A DNA stretch of 64,000 nt from Notamacropus eugenii (Eukaryota; Chordata; Mammalia; Diprotodontia; Macropodidae): assembly GCF_028372415.1 (NCBI RefSeq), contig NC_092872.1, positions 10,608,001-10,672,000 on the forward strand, in the 5' to 3' direction. Positions 34,065-45,362 of this stretch are shown here, in pieces; positions within the stretch are counted from its first letter, which is position 1; each line of letters opens with the position of its first letter. The notes below the pieces were generated by a model. The model searched no databases and was not told the DNA's origin. It saw only the letters and a list, made by a program, of their open reading frames with translations. The translations under genes and the position numbers were made by a program.

Positions 34065-34445
34065 GATTAATTGCTACCCTCCAAATGTGCCCTGAGATTT
34101 CCTGCCTTTACGCCTTTGCTCAGTATAATTGCCTCCACCTAGAATATTTTCTCCCACTTCAACTCATTGAGTTCATTCATGCCCAGCCTTTAAAGTCAGG
34201 GTTCTTAACCTGAGGTCCATGAACTTGTGTGTGTGTTTTTTAAAAATATTTTTACAACTGTATTTCAATATCTTTGGTTTCCTTTGTAACCTTATGCATT
34301 TTATTTTACACATTCAAAAACATGATTCTGAGAAGAAATCCATAGGCTTTCCCAGACTGCCAAAGGGGTCCATGATTCAAAGAATGTTGAGTCCTTGCTT
34401 TGAAGTCCAACCCAAATACCTGCTGTTCCAGGAAGTCTCTTCTGT
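34065..34445 (+). repeat. L2 3' coding fragment split by a MITE
   Basis: L2 pieces 'CTTTGCTCAGTATAATTGCCTCCACCTAGAAT' (34065-34196) and 'GAAGTCCAACCCAAATACC...CCAGGAAGTCTCTTCTGTAAA' (34398-34445) are contiguous once the MITE at 34197-34397 is removed. Confidence 0.7.
34197..34397. mobile_element. hAT-like MITE with inverted ends
   Basis: The left end CAGGGTTCTTAACCTGAGG and the right end, read inverted as CAAGGACTCAACATTCTTTG, are similar. Internal GTCCATGAAC and GGTCCATGATTC are also inverted partners. Flanks CTTTAAAGT (34188-34196) and CTTTGAAGT (34398-34406) look like a hAT-sized target-site duplication. There is no coding capacity. The family name is not certain. Confidence 0.65.
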
Positions 34446-34632
34446 AAAACCCAGCACGGTGGAGTAGATAGGGACTCGGAGAGAGGAAGGGCCTGCTTTC
34501 AACTCCTGATACAGCTAGGTCATCATGGGCAAGCCTTTAGCCTTTCTTGCTCTCAGTTTCTCCATGCGTAAAACAAAATGGTTAGACTTGATGGCTTCAC
34601 CAGAGCTGAATCTAAGATCTCACACAGAGATT
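34443..34632 (+). repeat. MIR
   Basis: 'CAGCACGGTGGAGTAGATAGGG', 'CTCTCAGTTTCTCCATGCGTAAAAC' and 'GATGGCTTCACCAGAGCTGAATCTAAGATC' follow the MIR order. Confidence 0.7.
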
Positions 34633-34647
34633 TTTTTGACCCTTCTA

Positions 34648-34775
34648 ATGAACTTATCATGTCGTCCTGTGTTTTATAATCATGGGCGTTGATATCTTGT
34701 CCTCTTAGTGAACTACAAGGTATCAGGCATAGTGCTCTGCATACAGCAGGCACCCACTAAGTGTTTGCTGTACTG
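34648..34775 (+). repeat. L2 3' tail
   Basis: 'GTATCAGGCATAGTGCTCTGCATACAGCAGGCACCCACTAAGTG' is an L2 ending. Confidence 0.6.
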
Positions 34776-34989
34776 TTCAAGCCTTGCTTCAGGAAAGTGA
34801 GTACGACAGCTTGAAAAAGCTGTACTGGAGAGAGCTTGGAGACTTGGATATCCATGGTCGACCAATTCCAGTGGTTCAATGAAGATGTCAGAGGACCGGG
34901 ATTAGGGTCAGGGCAAAGGGAATGGTTATGGTGGAGGGGGACATAAGCATGTAAATAGCACCTGCTATGTGGAGTATTCCTGTTCGGAT

Positions 34990-35097
34990 ATGGGTTAGGA
35001 TGTAAACTCCTTGAAAACAGTTATCTTTTTATCCCCAGCACTTAGCATTGTGCCTAGCACATAGTAGGAGCTTAATAAATGCTTGGTGACTGACTGA
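34990..35097 (+). repeat. L2 3' tail
   Basis: 'CCCCAGCACTTAGCATTGTGCC...CATAGTAGGAGCTTAATAAATGC...TGACTGACTGA' is a well preserved L2 ending. Confidence 0.85.
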
Positions 35098-35149
35098 AAG
35101 ACTAAAAAATAGTTAAGGGTTATTATAGCTCATAGAGGTAATAGATTTA

Positions 35150-35463
35150 GAATTTGAATTGATCTTAGAAACTATCTAGCCCAGACCCCTCATTTTACAC
35201 ATGAGCAAACTGAGGCCCAGAGGAGTGACGAGACTTTCCCCGAATTTACATAGGCAACAAACAGTAGTCAGGATTTGAATTCATTTCTTTCTAGCTGTAA
35301 GAGGACCTATGTTCAGATCCCTTCTCTTTTGCTATTATCTTTGTGACCTTGGGGAAATAATTTTCCATCCCTAGGTATCATTTTCTTCATCTGAAAAGTG
35401 TGGGGGTTGGACTAGACAAAGTAATCTACAGTTTTTTTCAGTTCTGAATTTGATCATCCTATG
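35150..35463. repeat. MIR (minus) followed by MIR (plus)
   Basis: 35150-35290 is reversed MIR ('CATTTTACACATGAGCAAACTGAGGCCC'). 35298-35463 is forward MIR ('GACCTATGTTCAGATCCC', 'CATTTTCTTCATCTGAAAAGTG'). Confidence 0.7.
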
Positions 35464-35732
35464 AGTTCCTGGTAAAACAGGAATGGAGTATTTGAGTCTA
35501 AGCCCTTTAGTATAACACAGAAATCATTCTTAAAAGCACAGTTATAATAAAGATTATTATAATAATCATTTTTCTTAGGTTACAAAAGAGAAAGCACAGA
35601 CCCATAGTGGGAATGGGAGTCCCCCAAAGTCACACAATGGGTTGCTATCCAAGCTAGAACTGGAAACCAGGCATCCTGCTGGAGTGGGCCAATAGCCAGA
35701 GCTATGGTTTAGTCTTTGAGGTACCAGGATCA

Positions 35733-35790
35733 GGGCTCAGCCTTTAGATTTAGGGCTTACTTTATGACTGGGGTCAGCTGATATCTCAAT
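35733..35790 (+). repeat. Short third array of the 24-bp minisatellite
   Basis: GGATCAGGGCTCAGCC, then TTTAGGGCTTAC, then TATGACTGGGGTCAGCTG: about two and a half units in the same orientation as 16806-17065. Confidence 0.55.
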
Positions 35791-36545
35791 GATACCCCTG
35801 CAGGTTACTCTCATTCAAATAGGTTGCCCTTTTCTGATCTGGCCGGAGGTAAATATTTGATGTCTCAGGGCCGTGCTGCCTCTAAGGGCAAAGTTCCTTC
35901 CTCAGGGTGTGTGGGGTCATTCCCTGCTACGAATGGCAGCTTCTGGTCCCAGCAGAGGGATGGAGTCTGGGCTTAGTTCTGGGCCTTGGGAAAGTGAGCA
36001 AACATGCCTGTCTGTTTCTGGTCTTTGGAGGAGCCCCAGAGTCAGTCATTCATTCAGGCTGACCACGCCTTTGGCAGGTAGCCCTGCGCAGAGAGCCAGG
36101 GCTGCAGCCCCACTAGATGCCAAAGCCCTCTTGAACCAGGGGTCGGGGCCAGCCAGCCAGAACGACGACAAGGTCATGGCAAGGCCAGCACCGTGTAGTT
36201 CCTCCACTTGGCAGACCTGAGCTTGGCGATATTCCCCACATGTCAGCTGGCCTGGCTGCTTGGTGGGAAAACAACCAGCCCATCCCCTTGCCTCAGTCAT
36301 GAATCCTCCCGAAAGAGAGGGAGGCTGGTTCCATCTCAGCTTTCCCACCTGCTGAACCAAGAGAAGGTTCACTGGTTCCCTGGCCTTGGACCTTGCCATC
36401 AAAGGAAATTCCACTTTCCTTGGACATCCAGTACAGGTCTCTCATCAAGAAGCTTCTGCCAAATTCTGACTTAAATCTCCACATCTTCCTCCCTCTCACC
36501 CCATCTGGCCCCATCATCATCACCCAGTCCTTCTTTCTCTCACCT
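35791..36545. other. Unique stretch, moderately GC-rich
   Basis: Overlapping frames of up to 122 codons lie on both strands, none with a recognisable product. No repeat was recognised. Confidence 0.4.
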
Positions 36546-36549
36546 CCCA

Positions 36550-36735
36550 GTGTTTAAGACATCAGTGGTCTTAAGCACCAGACTTTGAATCCTGACTTTC
36601 CTCCTCACTAGCTCCACAACCTTGGGTAACTACTCTGAACCTCAGTTTCTTCTTCTATAAAGAGAGGGAATTATATTCCCCAGTACTTAGCACACAGTAA
36701 ACATTTAAGAAATGCTTGTTGACTAACTGATTAGA
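36550..36735 (+). repeat. MIR joined to an L2 tail
   Basis: MIR words 'CACTAGCTCCACAACCTTGGG' and 'CTCAGTTTCTTCTTCTATAAAG' lead into 'CAGTACTTAGCACACAGTAAACATTTAAG...TTGACTAACTGA'. Confidence 0.6.
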
Positions 36736-36894
36736 CATCTCTGAAATTCCTTCTGGTCCTAAATCCTAAAAAAGACACTTTCCTACCTACCTCCATCCCC
36801 CAGTGCTCCTCCCTTGTTTAGCCTTCATTCCCCCAACAACTGCCTCCCAATGCACCGAGCATAAGGGCATCCTTAGCCAGCCAACAAGAGAAGT

Positions 36895-37005
36895 CATCTG
36901 TTGTTGCTATCGTGGCTATGGCTACCACTATCCCTACTACCACCACTGTGACTACCACAACAGCTCCAACTGCTGCTACAGCACAAGATCCACACAACTC
37001 ACCCA
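36895..37005 (+). repeat. Degenerate CTAC/CAC trinucleotide-like tract
   Basis: Imperfect GCTACC, ACTACCACCACTG and ACCACAACAGCTCCAACTGC units. In one frame this reads as a Tyr/His/Cys-rich peptide, but no initiation context or family match supports a gene. Confidence 0.55.
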
Positions 37006-37094
37006 AGATCATCTGCAAAGACCATCTGGGGCTCCTTCTTCCATTCAAATTCTGCAATGGATAACCTTCATGATGGTAGCCAAAACCTTTTGTG

Positions 37095-37265
37095 AGCATG
37101 TGAAGCAGTGAGAGTGGTGGATTGGAAGCCAAGGGCTCTAACTTCAGATTTCAGCTCTGAAGCTTTCTACCTTGGGAAACTTGCTCAAGCTACAACCCCT
37201 CTGGTTCTCAGGTTCCTTATTTGTAAAAATGAGAAGGTTCAAATTAAATGACTTCAAAAGTCTTC
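37095..37265 (+). repeat. MIR
   Basis: 'GTGGTGGATTGGAAGCCAAGGG', 'TTCCTTATTTGTAAAAATGAGAAGG', 'ACTTCAAAAGTC' follow the MIR order. Confidence 0.65.
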
Positions 37266-38125
37266 TCCATCCAGGGAGGGGCCAGGGAAGGTTTAGCAAC
37301 CAGCCCCCCCAAAACCATAATGCCGAAGTTTAATCTGAATTATTTGTATTTTCCCCACTGGTTTCTTGACAAGACAATTAACAAAACAATAAACCAAACC
37401 GTGATTTGTGATGATTTCAGATTCGTAAATGCTCACACTGAAAATTAATTGGTATGAGCTGGCTCCGACATCTCCCTGCTTCCATCCCTACTTCCATCTC
37501 TAAATCAACAAGCCAAGACATGAAAAATGAAAGAACTTAGTACAGGAAAATAACTTTCTGAGGTTTTTTTAAACTGCAAAACCAGATGCACTTAAAAAAA
37601 AATCTATCTCCCCAAGGGCTTACCCTCAAGGCCTACAAGGACCTTAATTTGGACTTGTTGGGATTGCACCTTCACTGACATATTGTTTCCTAGCTCCAGG
37701 ACTTGAGGAAAGTCATTTTCCATGCCGGGCATCAGTTTCCTTCTCACGTACAGTCATGAAGGGGTAACTCTTGATACAAGGAAGAGAATTGGTGAGTGCT
37801 ACAAGATTTCGCAGACTTATCAAATCTTTGAATGGGAAGGGCCAACCTTAGAGGACCCTTTTTGGATAAGAGGTGGGTCATACTAGACCCACTTCTTATT
37901 CAGTGCTGGAATCCCTACCATAGCACCTCTGACAAGGGGGGCAGAGGATGGAGAGGTGGGTGCTGCCTGGAGTAGTCAGGGAAGGCTTCTTGGAGGAAGT
38001 GGAATTTTGATTAGGCCACAAAGGATGGAGAAGATTTAGAGAGAGAAGAAAGTGGGAAACATCTGGAGGGAGTATGGGCATGAACTATGAACTAAGGCAC
38101 AGAGTGAAATGAGGGAACTGTGAAA
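37266..38125. other. Mostly unique stretch
   Basis: No gene was recognised. 37970-38115 ('GGGAAGGCTTCTTGGAGGAAGTGGAATTTTGA') resembles reversed L2 sequence. Confidence 0.4.
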
Positions 38126-38129
38126 TAAT

Positions 38130-38365
38130 TCTCATAGTTACACCACTTTAATAGTTTGCACTGTGCTTTGTGTCCTATTTCCTTTGATCCTCACAACAAC
38201 TCTATGAGTTAGCTGCTATTATCATTCCTATTTTACAGATGAGGAAACTGAGGTTGTGAATCATTAAATGACTTGCCTAGGGTCACACTGCTAGTAAATG
38301 ACTGGTCTTTCTGACTTTAAGTCCAGGGCTGTACTCACTATCCACCAAGCTGAATTCCTCTTCTG
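38130..38365 (-). repeat. MIR, nearly full length
   Basis: Reverse MIR: 'CCTTTGATCCTCACAACAACTC', 'CTATTTTACAGATGAGGAAACTGAGG', 'GGGTCACACTGCTAGTAAATG'. Confidence 0.85.
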
Positions 38366-38514
38366 CAGTCAGGCAGAAAGGACAACAGGTTCAGATTTGG
38401 AAAGCAGGAACTGAGACAGGTAACAGAGAGGGCCTGGGACTTATAAGGGCATGGCTGTAGACTGTGCTACCAGGGAGACAGAGGCAGAGAACAAAAGGAG
38501 GCAGCCAGTGCCGC

Positions 38515-38640
38515 AAGTTAAATTCAGTTCAATACAGTCAGCAAGCATATTAGATACCTATTCTGTGCAGATCCCAGAGGGAGATACAAAACTGGAGATA
38601 GGACACAATCTTAGCCTTCAGGGAGAAAGTCTAAAGCAGA
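38515..38640 (-). repeat. L2 3' tail, minus strand
   Basis: 'CAATACAGTCAGCAAGCATATTAGATACCTATTCTGTGC...CTTCAGGGAGAAAGTCTAAAG' is a reversed L2 ending. Confidence 0.7.
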
Positions 38641-39014
38641 ATGCAGCACAGACAGCTACGTCTCAGTGCTACATGATGAGCTTGAGAGAGACAGTCAAAG
38701 GGCTTGGTGAGGTCTGATGGAGGAAAATGAATGAGGGAGGATGAGGAGTCCATGAGCCTGTGAGCCTCTGGAGTGGGCTGCTCATTTTCCAGCCTGCCTC
38801 CTGCAGCTGGTTCCTGCACATTGTCTCTGCAGCTGGGTGGTCTACTATGGAGCAGAGGATGTACAGCATTGGGAGCCAGCATTGCTACCACGAACCAAAC
38901 CATATGACCTCATGATCACCACATCATTGGGTTCTGTAGGTGGTGAGGAAGACCTTGCCAGAGGTCTTCCAGGCCAAAGCTTGGTGTGGTATTTCATAGT
39001 ATAGTAGGATTTAG

Positions 39015-39190
39015 AGCTAGAAGGAGCGCTAGACATCCTCATGTCCAAACCTCTTATTAGGGGAAAAAAACAGGTCCAGAATGAGAAGGGAAAGGAAATG
39101 ACTTCTCTGTGGTCACTGAAGTAGTAGGAAGCAAAGCTAGGATTCAAACTCAGGTCCTTCACATCCAAATTCAAGGCTTTTTTCTTAATA
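39015..39190 (-). repeat. MIR fragment
   Basis: 'AGAGCTAGAAGGAGCGCTAGACATCC...GATTCAAACTCAGGTCC' in the order of a reversed MIR. Confidence 0.65.
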
Positions 39191-39372
39191 CTACCTTGTT
39201 GGAAATATTAGGAGTACAGGCTAGACCTCAGTGGAAACCCTTTTAGATCAATGGAGGTTGGTTGGTTGATCTAGGTGTTCCAACAAGTCATTGTCATCCT
39301 TGTATTCTTCTTCTCCTCCTTTCTTTCTTCTTCATCTCCTCCTCCTTCTCTTCCTCCTCTTTTTTTTATTTA

Positions 39373-39646
39373 AGACTAGGTCTCCCTATCTTGCGCAGGT
39401 AGAAACACAGGGGCCATTCCCTGGTCTAGACCATTCTGATCATCACAGGTATTTTGAACTGCTTCATTTCCACCCTTGGTTGGTTCAATCATCCTTAAGA
39501 CAGGTTCTTTCCTCCTGGAGGCTTACCTCATAAATCGTGAACTTAATGAGGATACCTGATTGACTTTTATCCTGCTGCAACTCAAGACTTCCTCTGGTCT
39601 CAGCATCTCCAGAATCAGGGATTAGAGGCATGTGCCAATACACCCA
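39373..39646 (-). pseudogene. RN7SL: 7SL (SRP) RNA pseudogene
   Basis: On the minus strand this follows the whole 7SL RNA, not just an Alu-like domain. Order: 5' domain 'GGCACATGCCTCTAATCCC' and 'GATGCTGAGACCAG'; a weak central part; then S-domain-to-3' words 'GTTCACGATTT', 'CTTAAGGATGATTGAACC', 'GTGGAAATGAAGCAG', 'CCTGTGATGATCAG' and 'GCAAGATAGGGAGACC'. It ends in an A-rich tail (AATAAAAAAAAG) on its 3' side. Functional 7SL forms the scaffold of the signal recognition particle. This copy is diverged throughout and has several small deletions (about 274 nt against about 300), so I call it a retroposed pseudogene. No target-site duplication could be fixed because the flank is CT-rich. Confidence 0.75.
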
Positions 39647-39829
39647 TTCAAGTCTTAATTTAAAAGCATCAATTTTGTCACTTCTCACTCTCTTCTTTCC
39701 TTCTATCCAGCTCAAGTCATTCTTACTCCAATTAAGATAAAAGCCCTAGGCTGGGAATTCTGGAGATGCCAATCTCTTCAGTCAGGTTGTGAAGAGACAA
39801 GATTCTCTGATTCCTTGAATATGTGTGTT

Positions 39830-39960
39830 GGGATCTCTGAGATGATCTGGCCCAAATCCATCATTATGCAGATTAGGAAATTAAGGCCAATTTTCTCACA
39901 GAGGTAGGAATCTAATCCAGCTCCTTTGACTCCTAATCCAGGAATTAGTGTTAACAACTT
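39830..39960 (-). repeat. MIR fragment
   Basis: 'CATTATGCAGATTAGGAAATTAAGGCC...CACAGAGGTAGGAATC' is reversed MIR core. Confidence 0.55.
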
Positions 39961-40014
39961 CTAACGCAGAAGCTCTTTCCAATCTCTCAGGTTATCAATA
40001 AAGGATTAATTATA

Positions 40015-40600
40015 TAAATGTGTGAGTTCATGCCCAAAGGACTATAAAACTGTTCATACCCTTTGATCCAGCAGTATTACTGGTGGGTTTATATCCCAGA
40101 GATATTTTTAAAAGACAAAAGAATCTATTTGTGCAAAGATATTTATAGCAGCTCTTTTTGTGGTACTCAGAATTGGAAATCAAAGGGATGCCCATCCATT
40201 GGGACTGGTTAAACAAGATATAGTACATGATTGTGATGGAATATTATTGTGCTATAAAAAATGACAAGCAGAATGATTTCAGAAAATTCTGGAAAGACTT
40301 ATATGAACTGATGCAAAATGAAGAAAGCAGAACCAGCAGAATGCTGTACACAGTAACAGCAATATTGTGTGATGAAGCACAATGAATGATTTAGCTCTTC
40401 TCAGCAATGCGATGATCTAAGACAATCCCAATAATGATAAAACATACTCTCTGCCTCTAGAGAAAGGATTGATAGTCTGAATACAAACTGAACCATGCTA
40501 TTTTTCACTTTCATCCTTTTTTAAAAAAAATTCGAGTGTTTTTGTCCAACATGACTAATATGGAAATGATTTACATGATTGCACAATAAGTAAGTGAAGA
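40015..40600 (+). mobile_element. L1 3' end, plus strand
   Basis: ORF2 C-terminal and 3' region of a marsupial-type L1: 'AGATATTTATAGCAGCTC', 'GATGCCCATCCATTGGG', 'GATTGTGATGGAATATTATTG', 'GCAGAACCAGCAGAATGCTG', ending near a poly(A)-like run at 40522. It is 5'-truncated and contains stops. Confidence 0.85.
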
Positions 40601-42905
40601 AGTAAATGAGTTCCTTCTATTTCACTAGTGATCCTTAGCTTCCTAGCAAGAAGACTTCACGTAGAGTCAGCAATCAGCTGACGCATATGAATCATGAGGT
40701 TTTGGGCAAATCTCAGGAGTTTCCCTAAAATGGCAAAAACAAAGGCCGTAAAGAGTAAATAACTCCAAATAATTTCTTTGCCTTGAGAATTGACCTTTGT
40801 GCTTCTATTTGAACATAGAGGGGTCAAATGTTCTATGAATTCACTTCACACCAAATGTTTATACCATCTTCTGGAGACTTAAAGTACCTAGTTTCTTCAT
40901 TCTTTCTTCCAATTCCCTTAATCCATGCTGGGAATGTCTTATGTCTCAGACTAATATCCCCTAAGACTAGTTCACAAAGGGAGCACTACCCTTTTGCAGC
41001 TACTCCTATTTCTCCCCTCCCACTCACACTCAGAGATAAGGTTTCCTTCATGATAGCTAATACCACAGGCTTGACGGTATCCTGTGGGTATGGGCCACTA
41101 CAATTATATCTCATGAGCCCCAATCAATGTGCTGCCCTATAATAGTCAAACCATGGATATACTTAGCTCAAAACAAAGGTATCTACTGAGATGGCATAGT
41201 AAAAACAACAGCTATGAAATATTCCCCCCACAAATCTAGGATCCACTCACACAAATATACAAAGCACCAGTGAGAAGAATAGACACACACTTAGAGAACA
41301 CTAGCAGAAAGGCACTTATGTGGGGAACCTGTGACCAGGGCAACTCATACAGCTGGGCCTATTGGTCCCTGATGTCCTTTCTTCATGAAGTTCTCACATT
41401 ACTCCTTTTAGGGTTCAGGGTCTTTTCCAGGTGCATTATTTATTCGGAGTCCCTAGATTTGCTCCTCTCTGAAGTACTCTATAAACCCCAATTGCAAAGG
41501 CTAATTTCCTCTTGAATTTATGGTTGGTTCTGTTTGCTACCAGAGACCATTTCTTTTAAACTACTCCCTACCTAGAATGCTGTTAGTCTGTCTGTCTGGA
41601 GAATGTGTGTCTCTTTTCCTACTGGATGCATTTCAATACTGCTTCAACTTTGTCAAATTGCTTCTTGCTGGATGTAACATCTCCTTTTGAGTAAGTACCT
41701 TCTGCTAAAGTTATCATCGCCTATAGAAAGAAGAGAGAGAAACTCATCTTCCTTCTGAAGAAGTGAAGGGAGATTCTCTTCTAGGGGCTGAGTTTTTGTT
41801 CAGCTGCTCATTTCTCACTGGATTAATTGCAGAGATGACAAGCTTAGCTTTATAAGGGCAACCAGGGCCATGGCCACTCTTTAACAGCCAATGGCATTTA
41901 CTTCTTCCAATTTAAATCAGAATTTTTTTTCATACTTCCTAAAGGGATACAGGGCATATATACATGTTTTTACATTTAGAATAACATCTCAATGTTTGTC
42001 TATTACTTTCTGTGATTACATCTTAAAATGAGAGAGGGAGAGGAGTTTGTCAGGCAGCCCAATTCCCCTTCTCCTACCCCATGCAATTAAATAACATTTC
42101 ATTACGTTCCTACTATATGCGAGAAGAGTGTGTCTTCCCACAACAATTCCATTTTGGGTTAGAAGGCCAGGAAGTGTTAAGCTTTTGGCAGACTTCTCTG
42201 AACTTAAAGAAAACAGAAATGAGAAATAGGAATGAGGCTGTGATGAAATAGCGTAGGTAGGTAATATCTATCAGTCAATCATGACAACATACTAGATGCC
42301 GCAAAGAGAGGTTTTCTTAGGTTGAGTTCTCCCTGGTCAAGACTAAGGTGAGTAATTCTGATTGTATCTTTTACCACACTAAGAAACCTAAAGCAGGTGG
42401 ATTATGGAGAGATACAATCAGCAGCTACTGACAATAGCTCTGAGGAAGGCACAAGCACAAAACCAGTACCTTAAAAAAAAAGTCAGACTGGAATCAGACT
42501 GGAAATAGCTTAGATGAAGAAATTAAGAAGTGGCCAGTTCCACTGACTAGTAAGGGAGTACTTGCTTAGGAATTCCATCTTTGAACTCAACTATTTTTAA
42601 TGACTGTGAGATCACAAAATTTGTAAATATACATTTTTAACCTTTACTTGTACCAGTAAACCCTTATTAGAAAAGCGTGGTCGGTTTAGACCTGAGATGT
42701 GGAGTGATTAACACAAAGTAACACTGACAACAACCCCTCCCTCCAAAAGCCAACCCATTTTCTGCCTCTGAGGAGGCAGAAATGGGGACACATCAGTAAA
42801 GTAAAGAAAGGTCAGTTAGAGTGATGTGTAGTCGGGACCCTGTTTGATCTGAGGTTTCTATGGTATCTGTGAAGGAACTTTGGATGTTGGTCATTTGGGC
42901 TCTGA
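40601..42905. other. Mostly unique stretch
   Basis: No gene was recognised. 41175-41300 might be an L1 5' fragment ('CTACTGAGATGGCATAGTAAAAAC'), but this is weak. Confidence 0.35.
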
Positions 42906-43209
42906 CTTGACTTAGTACTTTTTCCAGTACAGTATAATGGCTCCTATGAATCTAAAAAATAAGTGGACGGTGAAGAGGAACACAGCATCGGGCTCAGAAT
43001 GGTAATGATGATCGGTTTGACAAAGAAGAAAGTAGAGCAGTATTCCTTTGCATTCTGGTACCACAAGAGAGCAAGACGAATTGGAACAAATCAGAAATAC
43101 CAACAACCCACATGCTGGAAAAACTTCTATGGAGATGGTGCAAATCATAAAAGTGGCCAAGCCGTGTGTATATCGAATACATTGATGATATGAAATGTTT
43201 ATTATTTAA

Positions 43210-44895
43210 ACTATTTAGCCTTATTTAGTTCCATTTCTAGTGCATGTTTAGCTTTTTGTTTTTCTTGAGTCTTGTGTTTGAATGTGAGATTTTCCATTCT
43301 TCTCTGGTCTTTACCAGGAATGTTTAGAAGTCCTCTATTTTACTCAATATCCATTTTTTTCCTCCGGTAGAATTATACTTTATTGGACAGGTTATTCTTG
43401 GTTGTAATCTTACCTCCTTTGCCTTCCAGAATAGGATATTCCAATCCCTCTGTTCTTTAATAGTGGTGGCTGCTACATCTTGCATGATTCAGACTGTGGC
43501 TCCCCAGTATTTGAATTCTTTTTGACGGTTTTTAATAGTTTCTCCTTGATCTGACAGTTCTGAATTTGGACTACAATATTCCTGGGAGTTTTTATTTTGG
43601 TGTTTCAGGAGGAAACCAGTGGATTCTTTTGATTTTTATTTTGCCATCTGGTTCTAAGAAATCTGGACAGCTTTACTTTATACTTTCTTGAAAACTTATG
43701 TCTAGGTTCTTTTTTTTGTACATGGCTTTCAGGCCATCTAATAATTCTTAAATTATTCCTCTTTGGTCTATTTTCAAGGTCAGTTGTTTTTTTTCTTTGA
43801 GATATTTTACATTTTCTTTTATTTTTCAGCCTTTGGGCATCATTTTATTGTTTCTTGATGTCTCATAAAGTCATTAGCTACCAATTAGTCAATTCTAATT
43901 TATGAGGAGTTGTTTTCTTTGGTCCTCTTCTGCACCTATTGTTTTTTTACTAAGTTGTTAGTTCTCTTTTCACAATTTTCTTGCATGGATAACTTTCATC
44001 CTTTTTCCCATTTTTTCCCTCTACTGTTCCATCACAATAGTGAGACTTTTTTGACTAGGTTCTTTTTTGGCTTGCTCTTTTTTCAAGACTTCTTAATTTA
44101 GATTTTATGTTAATGTTAGGCTCTGCTCACTTTTGGGGGTTATGTCTGGCCTGAGATTCTGTATTTCTATGTCCTATGTGGTTTTCACTGATCAGTCTGG
44201 GAATCTACTAAGTTTTCACTTCTTCCAAAGCAGTATCATCTGGGGAAAGGTCTGTTCACTGCTATCCTGGTCTGTGCTGTGTGCAAGTTCCTGACTCTGT
44301 TGGCTTGCATATGATTGAGTTTCAGTAGGTTTCTACTGTACTCAATCACTGTTAGACTGCTAAAAAGTCCTAGGTTCAGAATGACTAAATGGCTGGCCCC
44401 CCTTAACTTTGGTCTCCTGCCCTAGCTTATTCCATTGCAGGCTTATATGGAGTGCTAAAAGTGAGAATAGAGTCTTCACTCAGCTTTTATGCTCATAGTC
44501 ACTCAGCTATGTTTGTGGAACTTGTTCTTTGCTAGTACAGGGGTTGCCTGAGATGTTTTTCTGACCAGGTGCTTCCTGATCTGATACTCCATTCCCTTAC
44601 CATCCCTGGGCACTGAAACTCCCCCTTCTACTACAGGTGCTCCTGCTCCTGCTTCTGCTGCTGTTATGTAACTTCTACCTCTGCTGTGCTATACTCTTGG
44701 ACAGCCCCCACCTCAATGTGTCCACAGACCACTCTATCTTCCCAAGCTGCCCTAAGCTAGAAAAATGACTCACTGTGACTTTTTCTTGGCTTTCCCAATC
44801 AGAATTCAGTCTGGTGTGTTTTCTGTGTTGTTGCAAAGAAGACTATAGAGAAGCTAAATAAAAAATGTTACTTCTCACTCTGCCATATTAATTAC
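43210..44895 (-). mobile_element. Old L1/HAL1-type 5' UTR and ORF1, minus strand
   Basis: Reverse of an ORF1 and 5' UTR. It contains the C-terminal part ('CCTCTATTTTACTCAATATCC', 'GCCTTCCAGAATAGGATATTCC'), middle coiled-coil pieces and a 5' UTR to about 44895, which ends in a decayed 'CTGCCATATTAATTAC' (compare the conserved GCCATCTTGG). Heavily mutated. Confidence 0.7.
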
Positions 44896-45295
44896 ACCCA
44901 TCAGATGCTTTTATTATGCACAAGTACTATGACAAAACAACTTCTGAAACAGAACTAACCAGTTATAGGCTTTATGCTGCCTTTTGTCAACAATACCATA
45001 AGTTCCAAATGACAAAACAATATATTGCATGTTAAATAGGGCACTAGACATACTGAAGGATCCCCTTAGGTCAATGGTCTTCAAACTTATTTGATCACTC
45101 AGTAAGAATTTGATTGCTCAGTTTTTTTCCAACAACCTATGAGTAGACACAGCAGCTTGAATGGGGACCCAGATAGCTGAGTAACTGAGCTCTTCTTCTC
45201 CTGTCTGTCTCCCCCTCCCCTTCCTTCTCCTCTCTAAATGAAGGTGAATTTGGATGGCCAGAAGACACCCAGTTAACTTGGCTTTTACTGAGTAG

Positions 45296-45342
45296 ATTCC
45301 TTTCCTTTCCTTTCCCTTCCCTTCCCTTCCCTTCCCTTCCCT
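45296..45342 (+). repeat. (TTTCC/TTCCC)n pentanucleotide repeat
   Basis: About nine CCTTT/CCCTT units immediately 5' of the HAL1 insertion. Confidence 0.95.
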
Positions 45343-45362
45343 CTTCTCAAAACCTTAAACCT

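Noticed and set aside
33232-34065. 277-codon plus-strand frame
   Set aside because: Crosses two CA microsatellites and a CT-rich tract; the openness is compositional.
36803-37111. Tyr/His/Cys-rich frame resembling a keratin-associated protein
   Set aside because: Produced by a degenerate trinucleotide tract; no matching start context, promoter or family signature.
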